Shown in pieces: positions 45,813-54,856 of a stretch of DNA of 64,000 nucleotides. Source of the stretch: Mycobacterium deserti. Lineage in GTDB: Bacteria > Actinomycetota > Actinomycetes > Mycobacteriales > Mycobacteriaceae. The stretch is taken from contig NZ_JAODWD010000002.1 of the NCBI RefSeq assembly GCF_025345615.1, forward strand, positions 868,001-932,000. Direction: 5' to 3'. The position numbers were made by a program, and so were the translations under genes. The notes beneath the pieces are model-generated. The model had not been told where the DNA came from. It saw nothing but the letters and a program-made list of their open reading frames with translations, and did not search any database. Each line of letters starts with the position of its first letter. Position 1 is the stretch's first letter.

Positions 45813-46635
45813 CCCGCTTCTCCACCTCGGTGCGATCGCCGAGGTCGTCCAGGTCGATGCCGAACCGCTCGGTCAATACGTCGAGCACCTCGGCTGCATC
45901 GCCGAGCTGTCGCTTCTCGGTGCGTCCGCCACTGTGGATCGCCAAGTTGCGGCCCCTCAGATTCCACCTGGCGTCGTCGGCGATCAGAGCCACCGACAAC
46001 CCCACCACAAATGTGGACGCGGGATGAGTTGATACGTACCAACTTCCGACTTCGCGGTCGATCTGAGGCTGCGGACGGGTGGTGAAGATGTACAGCGGCT
46101 GCCACTCGCCGCGGATTTCGGCCTCCAAGCGGTAACCGTCCTCGTGTCGGGTCAACCGGTACGGCTCGTGCCGCGTCTGCTGCACCGGACCTGCGTCGAG
46201 CCGGATCGGTGAGGTCAGCGTCTGACCGCCGAAGCCCACGTCGACCAGCCAGGGCTCGTCCTCGCCCGGCACGGTCACCGACAACACCTCGTGCGTCTGC
46301 GCAGGCAGATTATTCGAGGTGTTCATCCAAACCACCCGACCGGCCAAGTGCTTCACGTCAAAACCCAAGGCCCCCAATACGTACCCCATCAGACCGTTCT
46401 GCTCGTAGCAGTAACCGCCACGCCTGCGGTGCACGAGTTTGTCGAACAGCGCCGCGGAGCCCAGATCGGCGACCGGCACACCCATCAACGGGTCGACGTT
46501 CTCGAACGGGATCGACTTGTTGTGAGCCGCCACCAGTGAGCGCAGCGTCGAGACCGTCGGCTCCGTGGAACCGGAGTACCCGACCCTGTCCAGATAGGCG
46601 GCCAGATCGACGGAGGCATTCGCTTCAATCGTCAT
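45790..46635 (-). CDS. nat: Arylamine N-acetyltransferase
   Basis: A 281-residue NAT with the intact Cys76-His115-Asp132 triad (RRGGYCYEQN, QTHEVL, WLVDVGFG). It transfers acetyl or longer acyl groups from CoA to arylamines and hydrazines. In M. tuberculosis nat lies with cholesterol-catabolism genes and uses propionyl-CoA. Here it sits beside a heterodimeric FadE instead. The ATG at 46635 has GGAGGA 7 nt upstream, which supports this start. Confidence 0.93.
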   Translation of the reverse strand: MTIEANASVDLAAYLDRVGYSGSTEPTVSTLRSLVAAHNKSIPFENVDPLMGVPVADLGSAALFDKLVHRRRGGYCYEQNGLMGYVLGALGFDVKHLAGRVVWMNTSNNLPAQTHEVLSVTVPGEDEPWLVDVGFGGQTLTSPIRLDAGPVQQTRHEPYRLTRHEDGYRLEAEIRGEWQPLYIFTTRPQPQIDREVGSWYVSTHPASTFVVGLSVALIADDARWNLRGRNLAIHSGGRTEKRQLGDAAEVLDVLTERFGIDLDDLGDRTEVEKRVSAVLDS

Positions 46636-46693
46636 GACCCCATCCTCCGACCTCAACAGGGGTTCAGGTCAAGCGAAATGCGAGACTGGCCAT

Positions 46694-47266
46694 ATGGCGG
46701 CACATCTGACCGAAGACCTGCGCGAGGATCTACTGGCCCGATGGTCGGAGTCGCACCGCAAGCATCACACGGTCGCGCACCTGCACGAGGTGCTCGACGC
46801 GATCGGCGTACTGGCCGATGACGGGGTCGCGTTCGCACGAGAGGCCACCGAGTTGGCGGCGTGGTTCCACGACGCCGTCTACGTGATCGGCCGCGACGAC
46901 AACGAGGACCGGTCGGCTGAACTGGCGCGCGAACTGCTGTCCTCGTCGCCGATGCGCGACGAGGTCGCGCGGTTGGTACTGGTCACCAAGTCACACAAGG
47001 TGTCCGACGACGACGTGAACGGTGCGGTGCTCTGCGACGCCGACCTCTCGGTGCTCGGCAGTTATCCCGGCCGCTATCGCGCGTATGCCGAGGCGGTGCG
47101 CGAGGAGTATGCCGACATTCCTGATGATGTCTTCAAACCAGCTCGGGCGCAGATACTTTCGTCGCTGCTGGAGGGACAGATCTTCCACACCGCGCCAGGG
47201 CGTGCGCGCTGGGAAGAAGCAGCCCGCCGCAATATCACTGAGGAAATCGCGGAACTCACGCGGTGA
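46694..47266 (+). CDS. HD-like predicted metal-dependent phosphohydrolase
   Basis: 190 residues. The His and Asp pattern (HHTVAHLHEVL, then AAWFHDAVY, then DADLSVLG) is that of the COG4339-type HD proteins. Substrate unknown; nucleotides or signalling nucleotides are typical for the superfamily. The start MAAHLTEDLRED was chosen because the longer reading adds an implausible N-terminus. It is the last intact gene before the degraded island. Confidence 0.8.
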   Translation: MAAHLTEDLREDLLARWSESHRKHHTVAHLHEVLDAIGVLADDGVAFAREATELAAWFHDAVYVIGRDDNEDRSAELARELLSSSPMRDEVARLVLVTKSHKVSDDDVNGAVLCDADLSVLGSYPGRYRAYAEAVREEYADIPDDVFKPARAQILSSLLEGQIFHTAPGRARWEEAARRNITEEIAELTR

Positions 47267-47375
47267 CGACGCCGGGCGAGATTTCGACGCGGTCGTTTCT
47301 GGCCGCGGAGAAGCTTCCCTGGAACCTTGCCTGGGTCATCGAAGTCTGTCAGTGCTTCGAACTACTGTTCGATTC

Positions 47376-48012
47376 ATGAGTTCGGAGGCGGTATCGAAGA
47401 CGATCGAGCGCTGGCAGGCGGCCTGTGCTGACGTCGCCGCGCCGTCGTTCGATGAGCTCACCGGGGTCGAGCGACTGTCGATACTCGACGCGTTGGAGCG
47501 TGAGCGGCGCCGACTGTCTGCGGTGGAGCACGGGCTGATTACCGGGCTGGTCACCGCTTGCACACCTGCGGAGTTGGGTGTGGCGAAGTGGGCCGAGGTG
47601 TTGACCCAGCGGCTGCGCATCGACGCAGGGGAGGCGCGGCGACGCCTTGCCGAAGCTGAGGAGTTGGGACCGCGCACCGCGTTGACCGGTGAGAGTTTGG
47701 AACCCGTGCTGGCACAGGTGGCCAGCGTCAAGCCCGCGGTGAGATCAACGCCGAACATGTGCGCATCATTCGCGCGTTCTTCCACGAGCGGTGGACTATC
47801 AGACCCGTGACTGCTGCGAAGAAACCCTGGCCGCACTCGCGGCCGAGCACACCCCGCGTGCGGTGCAGAAAGCCGCGGACCGGTTGGCTGCGCTGATCAA
47901 CCCCGACGGCCAGTACACCGACCTCGACCGCAAGCGGCGCCGATACGCGCCTCGGCCCGCAGGGCAGTGCCAGCGCACACTGGCCTGGTCATCGACAAGT
48001 CAGCAGTCGTGA
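47376..48012 (+). pseudogene. DUF222/13E12-family gene, N-terminal fragment
   Basis: ATG 47376 opens a typical DUF222 N-terminus (RLSILDALERERRRLSAVEH, then AELGVAKWAEVL, then GEARRRLAEA). The frame breaks near 47738, where GEINAEHVRIIRAFFHE continues in another frame, and again near 47787, where VDYQTRDCCEETLAALAAEH and LINPDGQYTDLDRKRRR read in a third. Thus at least two frameshifts precede loss of similarity at about 47950-48012. Intact relatives have about 400-500 residues with a C-terminal HNH nuclease; that half is found at 49.6-49.8 kb. Confidence 0.85.
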
Positions 48013-48355
48013 GTGCCTACGGCACGGTGAACGTTTCGACGAGTGAGCACCAGTATTTCAGCAGCAACTCGGTCGCGTGCAGGTGCGCGTTCCGAATGGG
48101 TCAGAATATGGTGCGCCCAAACCGAATTGGTAAATTCACCATCGCCCCGGCTGGGTCCTAAAGCCACTCCTGGCGGTAATCCGTTGTCTCACCTCGCCCG
48201 TCAGCGTCTCGGTGCCCGATGCACTGAGCGCTGGCGGGCAACCCTAGCGATGGCTGATCTACTGACGCATTAGTAGACCCCTGGGGGCCGTTCGGCATAG
48301 CGGTCCTGACACGGTGCAATGCAACCGGAACTTCAGGGTGCGGCGGGGAACGCGG
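48013..48355. other. 343-bp stretch with no recognisable gene
   Basis: It lies between the DUF222 N-fragment and the small lipoprotein gene. Several short frames are open but none shows a known motif or ribosome site. Base composition looks lower in GC than the flanks. No tRNA or insertion-sequence end was seen. Confidence 0.5.
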
Positions 48356-48646
48356 CTAGTCGCCGACGCGCGTCGCGGTGACCAGGTCTTTGCCGCTCGC
48401 GTCCTTGCCGATGCCAATCTTGAACGTCGTCCCGGCCGGGTCCTTGAGGTACAGGTGTTGATTGACAGTGAGTGTGTCCCACTCTGTCGAGTCCGCGCCG
48501 CACGCAGCCAGCAGCGACACGGCGAGCACGAGGCCGGTCACGACCCCGAGTGCAAAGCGTTTGACAGGCAACAGCGCCCGGACCTGAGCGCGATCCTGCC
48601 CCGACGGCATGCTGGTCGAATCTTGCGATCGAAAAATGTCGGTCAT
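48356..48646 (-). CDS. Small putative lipoprotein
   Basis: 96 residues from ATG 48646 (ATG 48610 is possible). After a polar start come LPVKRFALGVVTGLVLAVSL and the lipobox LLAAC, then a short mature part (DTLTVNQHLYLKDPAGTTF, KIGIGKDASGKDLVTATR). The lipobox supports export and lipidation. It is the only apparently intact gene inside the degraded island. I do not recognise the mature domain. Confidence 0.6.
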   Translation of the reverse strand: MTDIFRSQDSTSMPSGQDRAQVRALLPVKRFALGVVTGLVLAVSLLAACGADSTEWDTLTVNQHLYLKDPAGTTFKIGIGKDASGKDLVTATRVGD

Positions 48647-48797
48647 GGCTCGCCCGATCTTTGAGAGGTGATGGTGCACCCGAATTTACGGAGAACCGGT
48701 CGTTTCGTAATCGGATTAACTCAGAACATGACAATCAAGACGAGCGCCGGGTGTCAGCTCCGCCTCGCGGTCTTTAGCGGGGGCTTGCCTAGCAGCA

Positions 48798-49484
48798 GTG
48801 GTCGTCGCCATAACCGTAGTCAACGTCGATGCGTTATCGACCGTTGCGCTGGCTCTTGCCGTATTGGCGTTCATGGCTCAACTCATCGTCACTATGGCGC
48901 AAAGCCAGCAGTTCGGACAGCTCAACGCGGACACGAAGTTGGCGCTCACGGAAGTGCGCGCCACGACATCTTCCCTCCTCACGAATCAGCGCGAGCAGTT
49001 CGACAGGGTCTTGGAGTTGCATTCCAGGCATTCCAGCCGCAGTCGAAGATGTGACATCGACCGAGGACGAACAGCAGTCGATGGATGCGATTCACCAAGC
49101 CGTGCTAGTAGCGCACTGCAAGTGCGCTTCGAGGAAGCGTTACAACAGGCGTTACACGGCTCAGCCCCGGTCATTACAAGCACGCGGTCGTTAACCATGA
49201 ACGACGGTGTGGCGCGTAAGCATGCGTGGGAGGAGCTAATGCGGACGTACCCCTCCCGGGCGCATTTGTACGGACGCAGGCAGAAGCACGAGGGGCGACC
49301 GTGCAGTCAGTTATGTGCGAACGGGTGGACAGACTCAGCCTCAGGGGTCTCGGCGCTTAGTGGAAGCTGAACTCGTGGAGACAGTGTCGGAGGAACCCAT
49401 GTCTGAAAATCAAGCGCGTATTCGTTACAAGCTGACACCAAAGGGAATCATTGCGGGGCGACTTCTCAGCGGAAAGGAGAGCCG
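48798..49484 (+). pseudogene. Decayed gene: membrane helix, coiled coil and winged-helix-like tail
   Basis: From GTG 48798 one frame gives a hydrophobic helix (VDALSTVALALAVLAFMAQL) and a coiled-coil-like stretch (QFGQLNADTKLALTEVRATT, then SSLLTNQREQFDRVLEL). Plausible continuation then jumps frame near 49030. A later frame (about 49353-49484) ends with a winged-helix-like strand-turn (ENQARIRYKLTPKGIIAGRL). Together these look like one protein broken by several frameshifts. The join is inferred from protein character, not proven. Confidence 0.45.
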
Positions 49485-49574
49485 CCCGACTGGGCGACCG
49501 ATTTGGCCTGAGGGGCACGGGCGGTTGGTTGACCACGGGCTCCCCGTGCCATATGAAAACCGGGCCATTTGGAC

Positions 49575-49838
49575 AGCTGTATCAAATTGACAGGCCGCTG
49601 TATCTGGGTCGCACTAAACGCGTCGCTTCGAAGGGGCAGCGGATTGTGTTGCACGCCAAGGACCGCGGCTGCACCAAACCTGGCTGCACCGTGCCCGGCT
49701 ACGGATGCCAGGTTCATCACGCCGAGATGGACTGGAAAGATGGCGGGCGCACCGATGGATCCCGCCCCCCGACCTCGACAGCGGCCAAGCCCGAGTGAAC
49801 AAGTACCACCACCGCAGGAATACCTCGTCGACAGCTAG
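49575..49838 (+). pseudogene. DUF222/13E12-family gene, C-terminal HNH fragment
   Basis: The frame gives RPLYLGRTKRVASKGQRIVL, then HAKDRGCTKPGC, then GYGCQVHHAEMDWKDGGRTD: the HNH nuclease core with both Cys pairs and the His-His-x3-Trp region. Directly after GGRTD (about 49756) another frame continues as WIPPPDLDSGQARVNKYHH, the family's usual C-terminus. About 45 residues that normally lie between are missing. This is the other half of the gene that starts at 47376. Confidence 0.85.
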
Positions 49839-50170
49839 GGGCGCCCGCGCGACGGCGTCTGGTTGGCGACGCCGTGGCGCAGCGGGGTGCTCGCTTCAGC
49901 GGCCGTCGACTCCTGCACCTTTGAACCGCCGGGCGTGGACGTGACCGCTGGCGCGTTAGCGGGGTCGCCGCCCGACGGTTCCGCACCGTGGGTCAGTTCC
50001 CGCAACCGTGCATGCAGCACCTCGAGCACCGGAATGCGGTTGCCGTGCGCTTCTTCGTGTGCGAAGACCGCACGCAACTGGGCCTCGTCGAGCGAACGGA
50101 TGCGGTGCCGCACGTCGTTCAGCGACAGTTGGTCATAGTCCGGAATCGGCAGCTCATCGCTGGGCGCCAT
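49835..50170 (-). CDS. Conserved hypothetical protein, 111 aa
   Basis: Begins MAPSDELPIPDYDQLSLNDV, followed by a helical segment (RSLDEAQLRAVFAHEEAHGN, then RIPVLEVLHARLREL) and a disordered Ser/Thr/Pro tail. This pattern is common in mycobacterial small proteins with one folded helical domain. It has no signal peptide. It follows a 64-aa membrane-protein gene by 14 bp and is probably in its operon. Function unknown. Confidence 0.75.
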   Translation of the reverse strand: MAPSDELPIPDYDQLSLNDVRHRIRSLDEAQLRAVFAHEEAHGNRIPVLEVLHARLRELTHGAEPSGGDPANAPAVTSTPGGSKVQESTAAEASTPLRHGVANQTPSRGRP

Positions 50171-50184
50171 GGGTGGTGTCCTCC

Positions 50185-50379
50185 TCAAAGGTGGGGTAGG
50201 CCGTCGACTGGCTGCGCGGGCCCATCCGACCGGCTACGAAGCCGAACGGCCAACAGGCCGGCCGCACCGAGACCCGCCAGCACTACGGTCGGCCAGAACG
50301 CGGCCTGCAACAGCCATACCCGGCGCTGCGCCTTGAGGACCCGCTTCTCTGCACGCCGCAGGCGGCTAAGAGTGTTCAT
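50185..50379 (-). CDS. Small single-helix membrane protein, 64 aa
   Basis: MNTLSRLRRAEKRVLKAQRR, then one hydrophobic helix (LLQAAFWPTVVLAGLGAAGL) and a short polar tail. The basic amphipathic start suggests the N-terminus stays inside. It is first in a two-gene unit with the 111-aa protein. GTG codons slightly upstream could extend it. Function unknown. Confidence 0.65.
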   Translation of the reverse strand: MNTLSRLRRAEKRVLKAQRRVWLLQAAFWPTVVLAGLGAAGLLAVRLRSRSDGPAQPVDGLPHL

Positions 50380-50416
50380 GCCTACCGGGTTGCCCACCAC
50401 GGCGTCGAGGTAACCG

Positions 50417-51190
50417 TCAGGTGCCGGTCCATTTCGGCGGCCGCTTCTCGGCGAACGCGATCGCGCCCTCCTTGGCGTCATTGCTGGCGAACACCGGCAT
50501 GAGGATCTTCGTCTGCTCGGCCCACATTTGGTCTGGGCTCCAATTGCGCGACTCGACGATGATGCGCTTGGTCGCGGCCACCGCCAGCGGTCCGTTCGCG
50601 GTGATCTTCTCGGCCAGCGCGATCGCCGTATCCAGCGCCTGTCCCGGCTCGGCCAGCGCGTTGACCAGGCCGAGATCGTGCGCCCGCACGGCGGACAAGT
50701 TGTCGCCGGTCAGCGCGAGTTCCATCGCGATCGCCGACGGGATGCGCTGCGGCAGCCGCAGTAGGCCACCGCCGCCGGCCACCAGGCCGCGTTTCACCTC
50801 GGGGATGCCGAACGCCGACTCCTTCGACGCCACGATCAGGTCGGTCGCGAGCGCGAGCTCGGTCCCGCCCGCCAGTGCGAAGCCCTCGACCGCCGCGATC
50901 AGCGGCTTGACCGGCGGACGTTCGGTGAACCCCAGGCCACGGCCCTCGATGTCGCACCGCTCGCCGCGGGCGAACGCCTTGAGGTCCATACCTGCGCAGA
51001 ACGAACCGCCCGCTCCGGTCACCACGCCGACCGACAGCCCGGTGTCGCCGTCGAGTCGGTCCATGGCGTCCGCCAATCCGCGGCTGACCGCGGCGTTCAC
51101 CGCGTTCCTTGCCTGCGGCCGGTTGATGGTGATGATCAGGATTCGGTCCCGCTGCTCGACCAGGACTGCTTCTTCGGTGTTGTCACTCAC
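50417..51190 (-). CDS. echA1: Enoyl-CoA hydratase EchA1
   Basis: 257 residues from GTG 51190 (M. tuberculosis EchA1 262). Crotonase fold: oxyanion-hole segment SFCAGMDLKAF, first catalytic Glu in GGTELALATD, second in FGIPEVKRGLVAGGGGLLRL. Both acids are present, so hydration of trans-2-enoyl-CoA is expected. TACGAT lies 7 nt before the GTG (leaderless). It is divergent from the acyltransferase with the KstR-type palindrome in the shared region, though that site lies nearer the acyltransferase. Confidence 0.92.
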   Translation of the reverse strand: MSDNTEEAVLVEQRDRILIITINRPQARNAVNAAVSRGLADAMDRLDGDTGLSVGVVTGAGGSFCAGMDLKAFARGERCDIEGRGLGFTERPPVKPLIAAVEGFALAGGTELALATDLIVASKESAFGIPEVKRGLVAGGGGLLRLPQRIPSAIAMELALTGDNLSAVRAHDLGLVNALAEPGQALDTAIALAEKITANGPLAVAATKRIIVESRNWSPDQMWAEQTKILMPVFASNDAKEGAIAFAEKRPPKWTGT

Positions 51191-51272
51191 GCCGGTGATC
51201 GTAACGGTCGTGGCAGGTGCCGTCCGGCGGTACGCTGCGGCGGGAACGGGCACTCGCACCGATGCGCTAAAC

Positions 51273-51286
51273 TAGAACACGTTCTA
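51273..51286. promoter_or_regulatory. KstR-type operator
   Basis: TAGAAC-AC-GTTCTA is a perfect palindrome and fits the published KstR consensus TnnAACnnGTTnnA at every fixed base. It overlaps the expected start of transcription from TAAACT (51268-51273) and lies 21 bp before the acyltransferase GTG. The KstR repressor is released by cholesterol-derived CoA thioesters, so the gene may be induced by sterols. Confidence 0.65.
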
Positions 51287-51307
51287 ATTTCGAACTCAGG
51301 GGGACCC

Positions 51308-52114
51308 GTGACCTCGACCGACAACACGTCCGAACTCACTAAGTGGGATCCCGGGCTGACCGAGCGCGTCATGAGCGTCACCCGACCGTTCTTGAAACGC
51401 TACTTCCGCTCGGAGGTGCGCGGTCTCGAACACCTCCCGCCGGGAGGCGCACTGCTCGTCTCGAACCATTCCGGCGGCATGCTGCCGATGGACGTGCCGA
51501 TCCTCGCGGCCCACTTCTACGAGCAGCACGGCTACGACCGGCCGCTGTACACGCTGAGCCACGACATGCTGATGACCGGCCCGCAGGGCGATTTCTTCCG
51601 GCGCATCGGGTACATCAGCGCCAACCACGCCAACGCCGATGAGGCGCTGCGCACCGGTGGCCTGGTCGTCGTGTTCCCGGGCGGTGACTACGACGTCTAC
51701 CGGCCGACGTTCTCGGAGAACGTGATCGACTTCGGCGGCCGCACCGGATATGTGAAAGCGGCACTGAACGCCGGCGTGCCGATCGTGCCGACCGTCGGTA
51801 TCGGCGGTCAGGAGACGCAGATCTTCCTGTCGCGTGGAACGTGGCTGGCCAAGCGCCTCGGGCCGATCGCGCGCCTGGCACGCACGAAGATCGTGCCGAT
51901 CTCGTTCGGTTTCCCGTTCGGCCTCTCGTTGGTGGTTCCGCCCAATCTCCCGCTGCCAGCCAAGATCGTCATGCGAGTGCTGCCGCCCATCGACATCGTC
52001 GCCGAGTTCGGCGAGAACCCCGACATCGACGAGGTCGACGCCCATGTGCGGCACCTGATGCAGCGCGCCCTCGACGAGCTCGCCCACGAGCGCCGACTGC
52101 CCGTCCTCGGCTGA
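51308..52114 (+). CDS. PlsC/LPLAT-family acyltransferase
   Basis: 268 residues of the LPLAT superfamily. The catalytic His motif is SNHSGGMLPMDV, nearer to the MGAT/DGAT2-like subgroup than to true PlsC. The acceptor-site motif is VFPGGDYDVYRPTF. It has no clear membrane anchor but hydrophobic patches for membrane contact. It probably acylates a glycerolipid or related alcohol using acyl-CoA. The GTG start has AGGGGG just upstream. The KstR-type operator and the following hydrolase and WS/DGAT genes place it in lipid storage or sterol-linked metabolism. Confidence 0.9.
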   Translation: MTSTDNTSELTKWDPGLTERVMSVTRPFLKRYFRSEVRGLEHLPPGGALLVSNHSGGMLPMDVPILAAHFYEQHGYDRPLYTLSHDMLMTGPQGDFFRRIGYISANHANADEALRTGGLVVVFPGGDYDVYRPTFSENVIDFGGRTGYVKAALNAGVPIVPTVGIGGQETQIFLSRGTWLAKRLGPIARLARTKIVPISFGFPFGLSLVVPPNLPLPAKIVMRVLPPIDIVAEFGENPDIDEVDAHVRHLMQRALDELAHERRLPVLG

Positions 52115-52155
52115 TCCGGTTTCGAATGACCGCACCGCGGATATGACGACACCCG

Positions 52156-53427
52156 ATGACTAGGCGCCGCTATCCGCTGTTGCGTGCAACCGCGGAATTG
52201 ATCAACGCCGTCAACGGCGTCCGTCCCCTGGGCCGAGAGGGCTACATCACGCTGCCCGTGTTCGCGTTCGGCTGGCCCACCACCGAGATGTCACCGGTGT
52301 ATCTGGTGGTTTCCGTGCTCGACGCGTTGCGGCGCGGCCTGCGCGGTGACTTCTGCGGGGCCCGCGGCCGGATCGCCCTGCTGTTGACCGCCATCGCCTG
52401 GGTCCTGCTGGGGATCATCCAGCGGCGCAATATCGCCTCCGCGCCACACTTCGAAGGACCGCTGCGCGAGACCCTCGGCGAAGACTACGAAGCGATCGCC
52501 GACAAGTCCCAGCCGGCCCCACACCGCCGCATGATCGGGGTCTGGCCCACCGAACTCGTCCGGCGCCGCTACGTGGAGAAGACCAGCACCGTCCAGTACG
52601 GTCCGCACCGCCGCACCAACCGCGCCGACGTTTGGCGCCGCGCCGACCTGCCCCGCGACGGGAAAGCGCCTGTGGTACTCCAGGTTCCGGGAGGCGCGTG
52701 GGCTATCGGAATGCGCCGGCCCCAGGCCTACCCGCTGCTGGCCCACCTGGCCGAGCGGGGGTGGATCTGTGTGTCCATCGAATACCGCGTGAGCCCGCGG
52801 CACACATGGCCAGACCACATCGTCGACGTGAAACGTGCGCTCGCGTGGATCAAGGAGAACATCGCCGACTACGGCGGCGACCCGGACTTCGTGGCGATCA
52901 CGGGCGGATCGGCCGGCGGTCACCTCTCCTCACTGGCCGCGCTCACGTCGAACGACCCACAGTGGCAACCGGGTTTCGAGGACGCCGACACCTCTGTGGT
53001 GGCCGCCGTGCCGATCTACGGCCGCTACGACTGGTTCACCTCCAGCGGTTCCGGTCGCAAGGAGTTCATCGGCTTTCTGCAGAAGTTCGTCGTCAAGAAG
53101 CGCATCGCCGAGCACCGGCAGCTCTACTTGGACGCGTCATCGATCAAGCGGGTACGCCCTGACGCCCCACCGTTTTTCATCCTGCACGGCCAGGACGACT
53201 CCATCATCCCGGTACAGGAGGGCCGCGAGTTCGCCGAAGCGATTCGCAACGTGTCCACGTCGCCGGTGGCCTACGCCGAGATCCCGCACGCCCAGCACGC
53301 GTTCGACTTCTACTACGGATCGCCGAGGGCGCACTACACCGCGCGCGCGGTCGAGACTTTCCTGTCCTGGGTGCACGCCAAGCGGCGGCAACCGGCGGAT
53401 GCCGGACCCGCCATTACTGCGCCATAG
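52156..53427 (+). CDS. Alpha/beta hydrolase, LipC-like esterase, copy 1
   Basis: 423 residues. Hydrophobic N-terminal segments (PVYLVVSVLDAL, IALLLTAIAWVLLGI) suggest membrane attachment. The catalytic part has an HGG-type oxyanion motif replaced by VPGGAWAIG, nucleophile GGSAGGHLSS, acid HGQDDSIIPV and HAQHAFDF. It is paralogous to the gene at 54.9-56.1 kb (shared YGRYDW, GGSAGGHL). It starts 41 bp after the acyltransferase. Its stop lies inside the convergent WS/DGAT gene (14-nt overlap). Confidence 0.88.
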   Translation: MTRRRYPLLRATAELINAVNGVRPLGREGYITLPVFAFGWPTTEMSPVYLVVSVLDALRRGLRGDFCGARGRIALLLTAIAWVLLGIIQRRNIASAPHFEGPLRETLGEDYEAIADKSQPAPHRRMIGVWPTELVRRRYVEKTSTVQYGPHRRTNRADVWRRADLPRDGKAPVVLQVPGGAWAIGMRRPQAYPLLAHLAERGWICVSIEYRVSPRHTWPDHIVDVKRALAWIKENIADYGGDPDFVAITGGSAGGHLSSLAALTSNDPQWQPGFEDADTSVVAAVPIYGRYDWFTSSGSGRKEFIGFLQKFVVKKRIAEHRQLYLDASSIKRVRPDAPPFFILHGQDDSIIPVQEGREFAEAIRNVSTSPVAYAEIPHAQHAFDFYYGSPRAHYTARAVETFLSWVHAKRRQPADAGPAITAP

Positions 53428-54832
53428 CCGACTCGACAACTGTCAGCTCAGCGGAAAGCCCTGCAGCACGCCGGATTTCTATGAACGCGGCGATCATCGC
53501 ATCGGTCAGCTCATGTGGGTCGGCCAGGGTCGCGCCATCGGACAGCACAGAGATGTTCAGCTGGTCGACGTAGCTCCACACCGTGATGTTGAGACCACTC
53601 CCGGTGGTCAGGGGGCCCACGGAGTAGATCTCGGTCACCAGTGCGCCGCCCACGCGGCCGGGCTCACGTGGGCCGGGCACATTTGAGATCGGGATGTTGA
53701 GGACCTTGTTCTGCCCGTCCTTGTTCGCCAGCCAGCGGAACAACGCCTCCGCGGGCGCGGGCGGGAAGTACGCCGACCACCGGCTGACGAGTTCAGGTCC
53801 GAGCAGGTGGTGGGTCTCCTTCGCGTCCACCGCGGCGTCGTGCACCGCCTGCACCCGCTGCAGCGGATCGTCGAGTTGGATTGGCACCACCATCATCACG
53901 CCCGAGAACCGGTTGCCGAAGATGCGATCTCTGGAGAAGTCGAAACTCACCGGCACGGAGGCCAACAGCGGGTGGTCGGCGTGGCCGTCGTATTTAAGCG
54001 ACAACTCGCGCAGTGCACCCGCCGAGATCGCCAGCACCATGTCGTTGATCGTGACGCCGAGATGCTTGGCCGTCTCCTTCACTTCCGCGAGGGCCAGCGT
54101 CGCGGTGGCGAACTTGCGCTGTGCGTCGACACGGTGATTCATGAACGACGGCGGCGGTGTGAACGGACGTGTCAGCTCCGGCGACAGCTTGCGTGAACTC
54201 TCGCGAACCCGTCGCACGCCCTGGGCGGTGTAGCGCACCACGCTAGGGAAACGCCCGATCTGGCGCATGTGATCGGCGAACGCAGTTCGAACCAGTTCCG
54301 AGCGACGTGGCGCGGGATCGGTTGCGTAGGAATCACGCTCGGCCTGCGGCCCGTCCTGCAGATCCATCCCCCGGGCCAGGAGGTTCGCCGACGCGACACC
54401 GTCGGCCAACGCGTGATGAATCTTGCCGAGCACCGCGATCCGGCCGTTGGCCAGACCCTCGATGAAGTACATCTCCCACAGAGGCCTGCTGCGGTCCAGC
54501 GGTGTGCTCGCGATCCGGGACACCGCCTCGTCGAGTTGGCGGCGCCCGCCCGGGGCATCCACGCTGTACGGCCGCACGTGGTACTCGAGGTCGACCTCGC
54601 AATTCTCCCGCCACATCGGGTGGTGGATCTTGAACGGGATGTCGACGAGCTCGAACCGGAACGGGTCGAGTTTGTGGAGCCGCCCGTGGATCACCCGGCG
54701 AAACTCGTCGATGCCGAACCGGCGGTCGCCGAGCGAGGAGATGTCGATGACCGCCAGCTTCAGGGTGTGCATGTGCACCGTCGGCGTTTCGCTGTACAGC
54801 AGCACAGCGTCCCACCCGCTAAGCCGTTTCAA
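53414..54832 (-). CDS. Wax ester synthase/diacylglycerol acyltransferase (Rv0221-like)
   Basis: 472 residues of the WS/DGAT family. The active-site HHxxxDG motif is KIHHALADGVA (His139-His140, Asp144-Gly145). The C-terminal NVPGPREPG motif is also present. It esterifies diacylglycerol or long alcohols with acyl-CoA, making triacylglycerol or wax esters. TTG 54832 is preceded by AGGGGGTAGG, which supports the start. It lies 24 bp after lipC in the same direction, so synthesis and hydrolysis genes form one operon. Order matches Rv0220-Rv0221. Confidence 0.93.
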   Translation of the reverse strand: MKRLSGWDAVLLYSETPTVHMHTLKLAVIDISSLGDRRFGIDEFRRVIHGRLHKLDPFRFELVDIPFKIHHPMWRENCEVDLEYHVRPYSVDAPGGRRQLDEAVSRIASTPLDRSRPLWEMYFIEGLANGRIAVLGKIHHALADGVASANLLARGMDLQDGPQAERDSYATDPAPRRSELVRTAFADHMRQIGRFPSVVRYTAQGVRRVRESSRKLSPELTRPFTPPPSFMNHRVDAQRKFATATLALAEVKETAKHLGVTINDMVLAISAGALRELSLKYDGHADHPLLASVPVSFDFSRDRIFGNRFSGVMMVVPIQLDDPLQRVQAVHDAAVDAKETHHLLGPELVSRWSAYFPPAPAEALFRWLANKDGQNKVLNIPISNVPGPREPGRVGGALVTEIYSVGPLTTGSGLNITVWSYVDQLNISVLSDGATLADPHELTDAMIAAFIEIRRAAGLSAELTVVESAMAQ

Positions 54833-54856
54833 GACCTACCCCCTGTCCGGAGGAGC

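Noticed and set aside
48013..48355. tRNA, integrase site or insertion-sequence end in the island gap
   Set aside because: No cloverleaf, terminal inverted repeat or target duplication could be found by eye.
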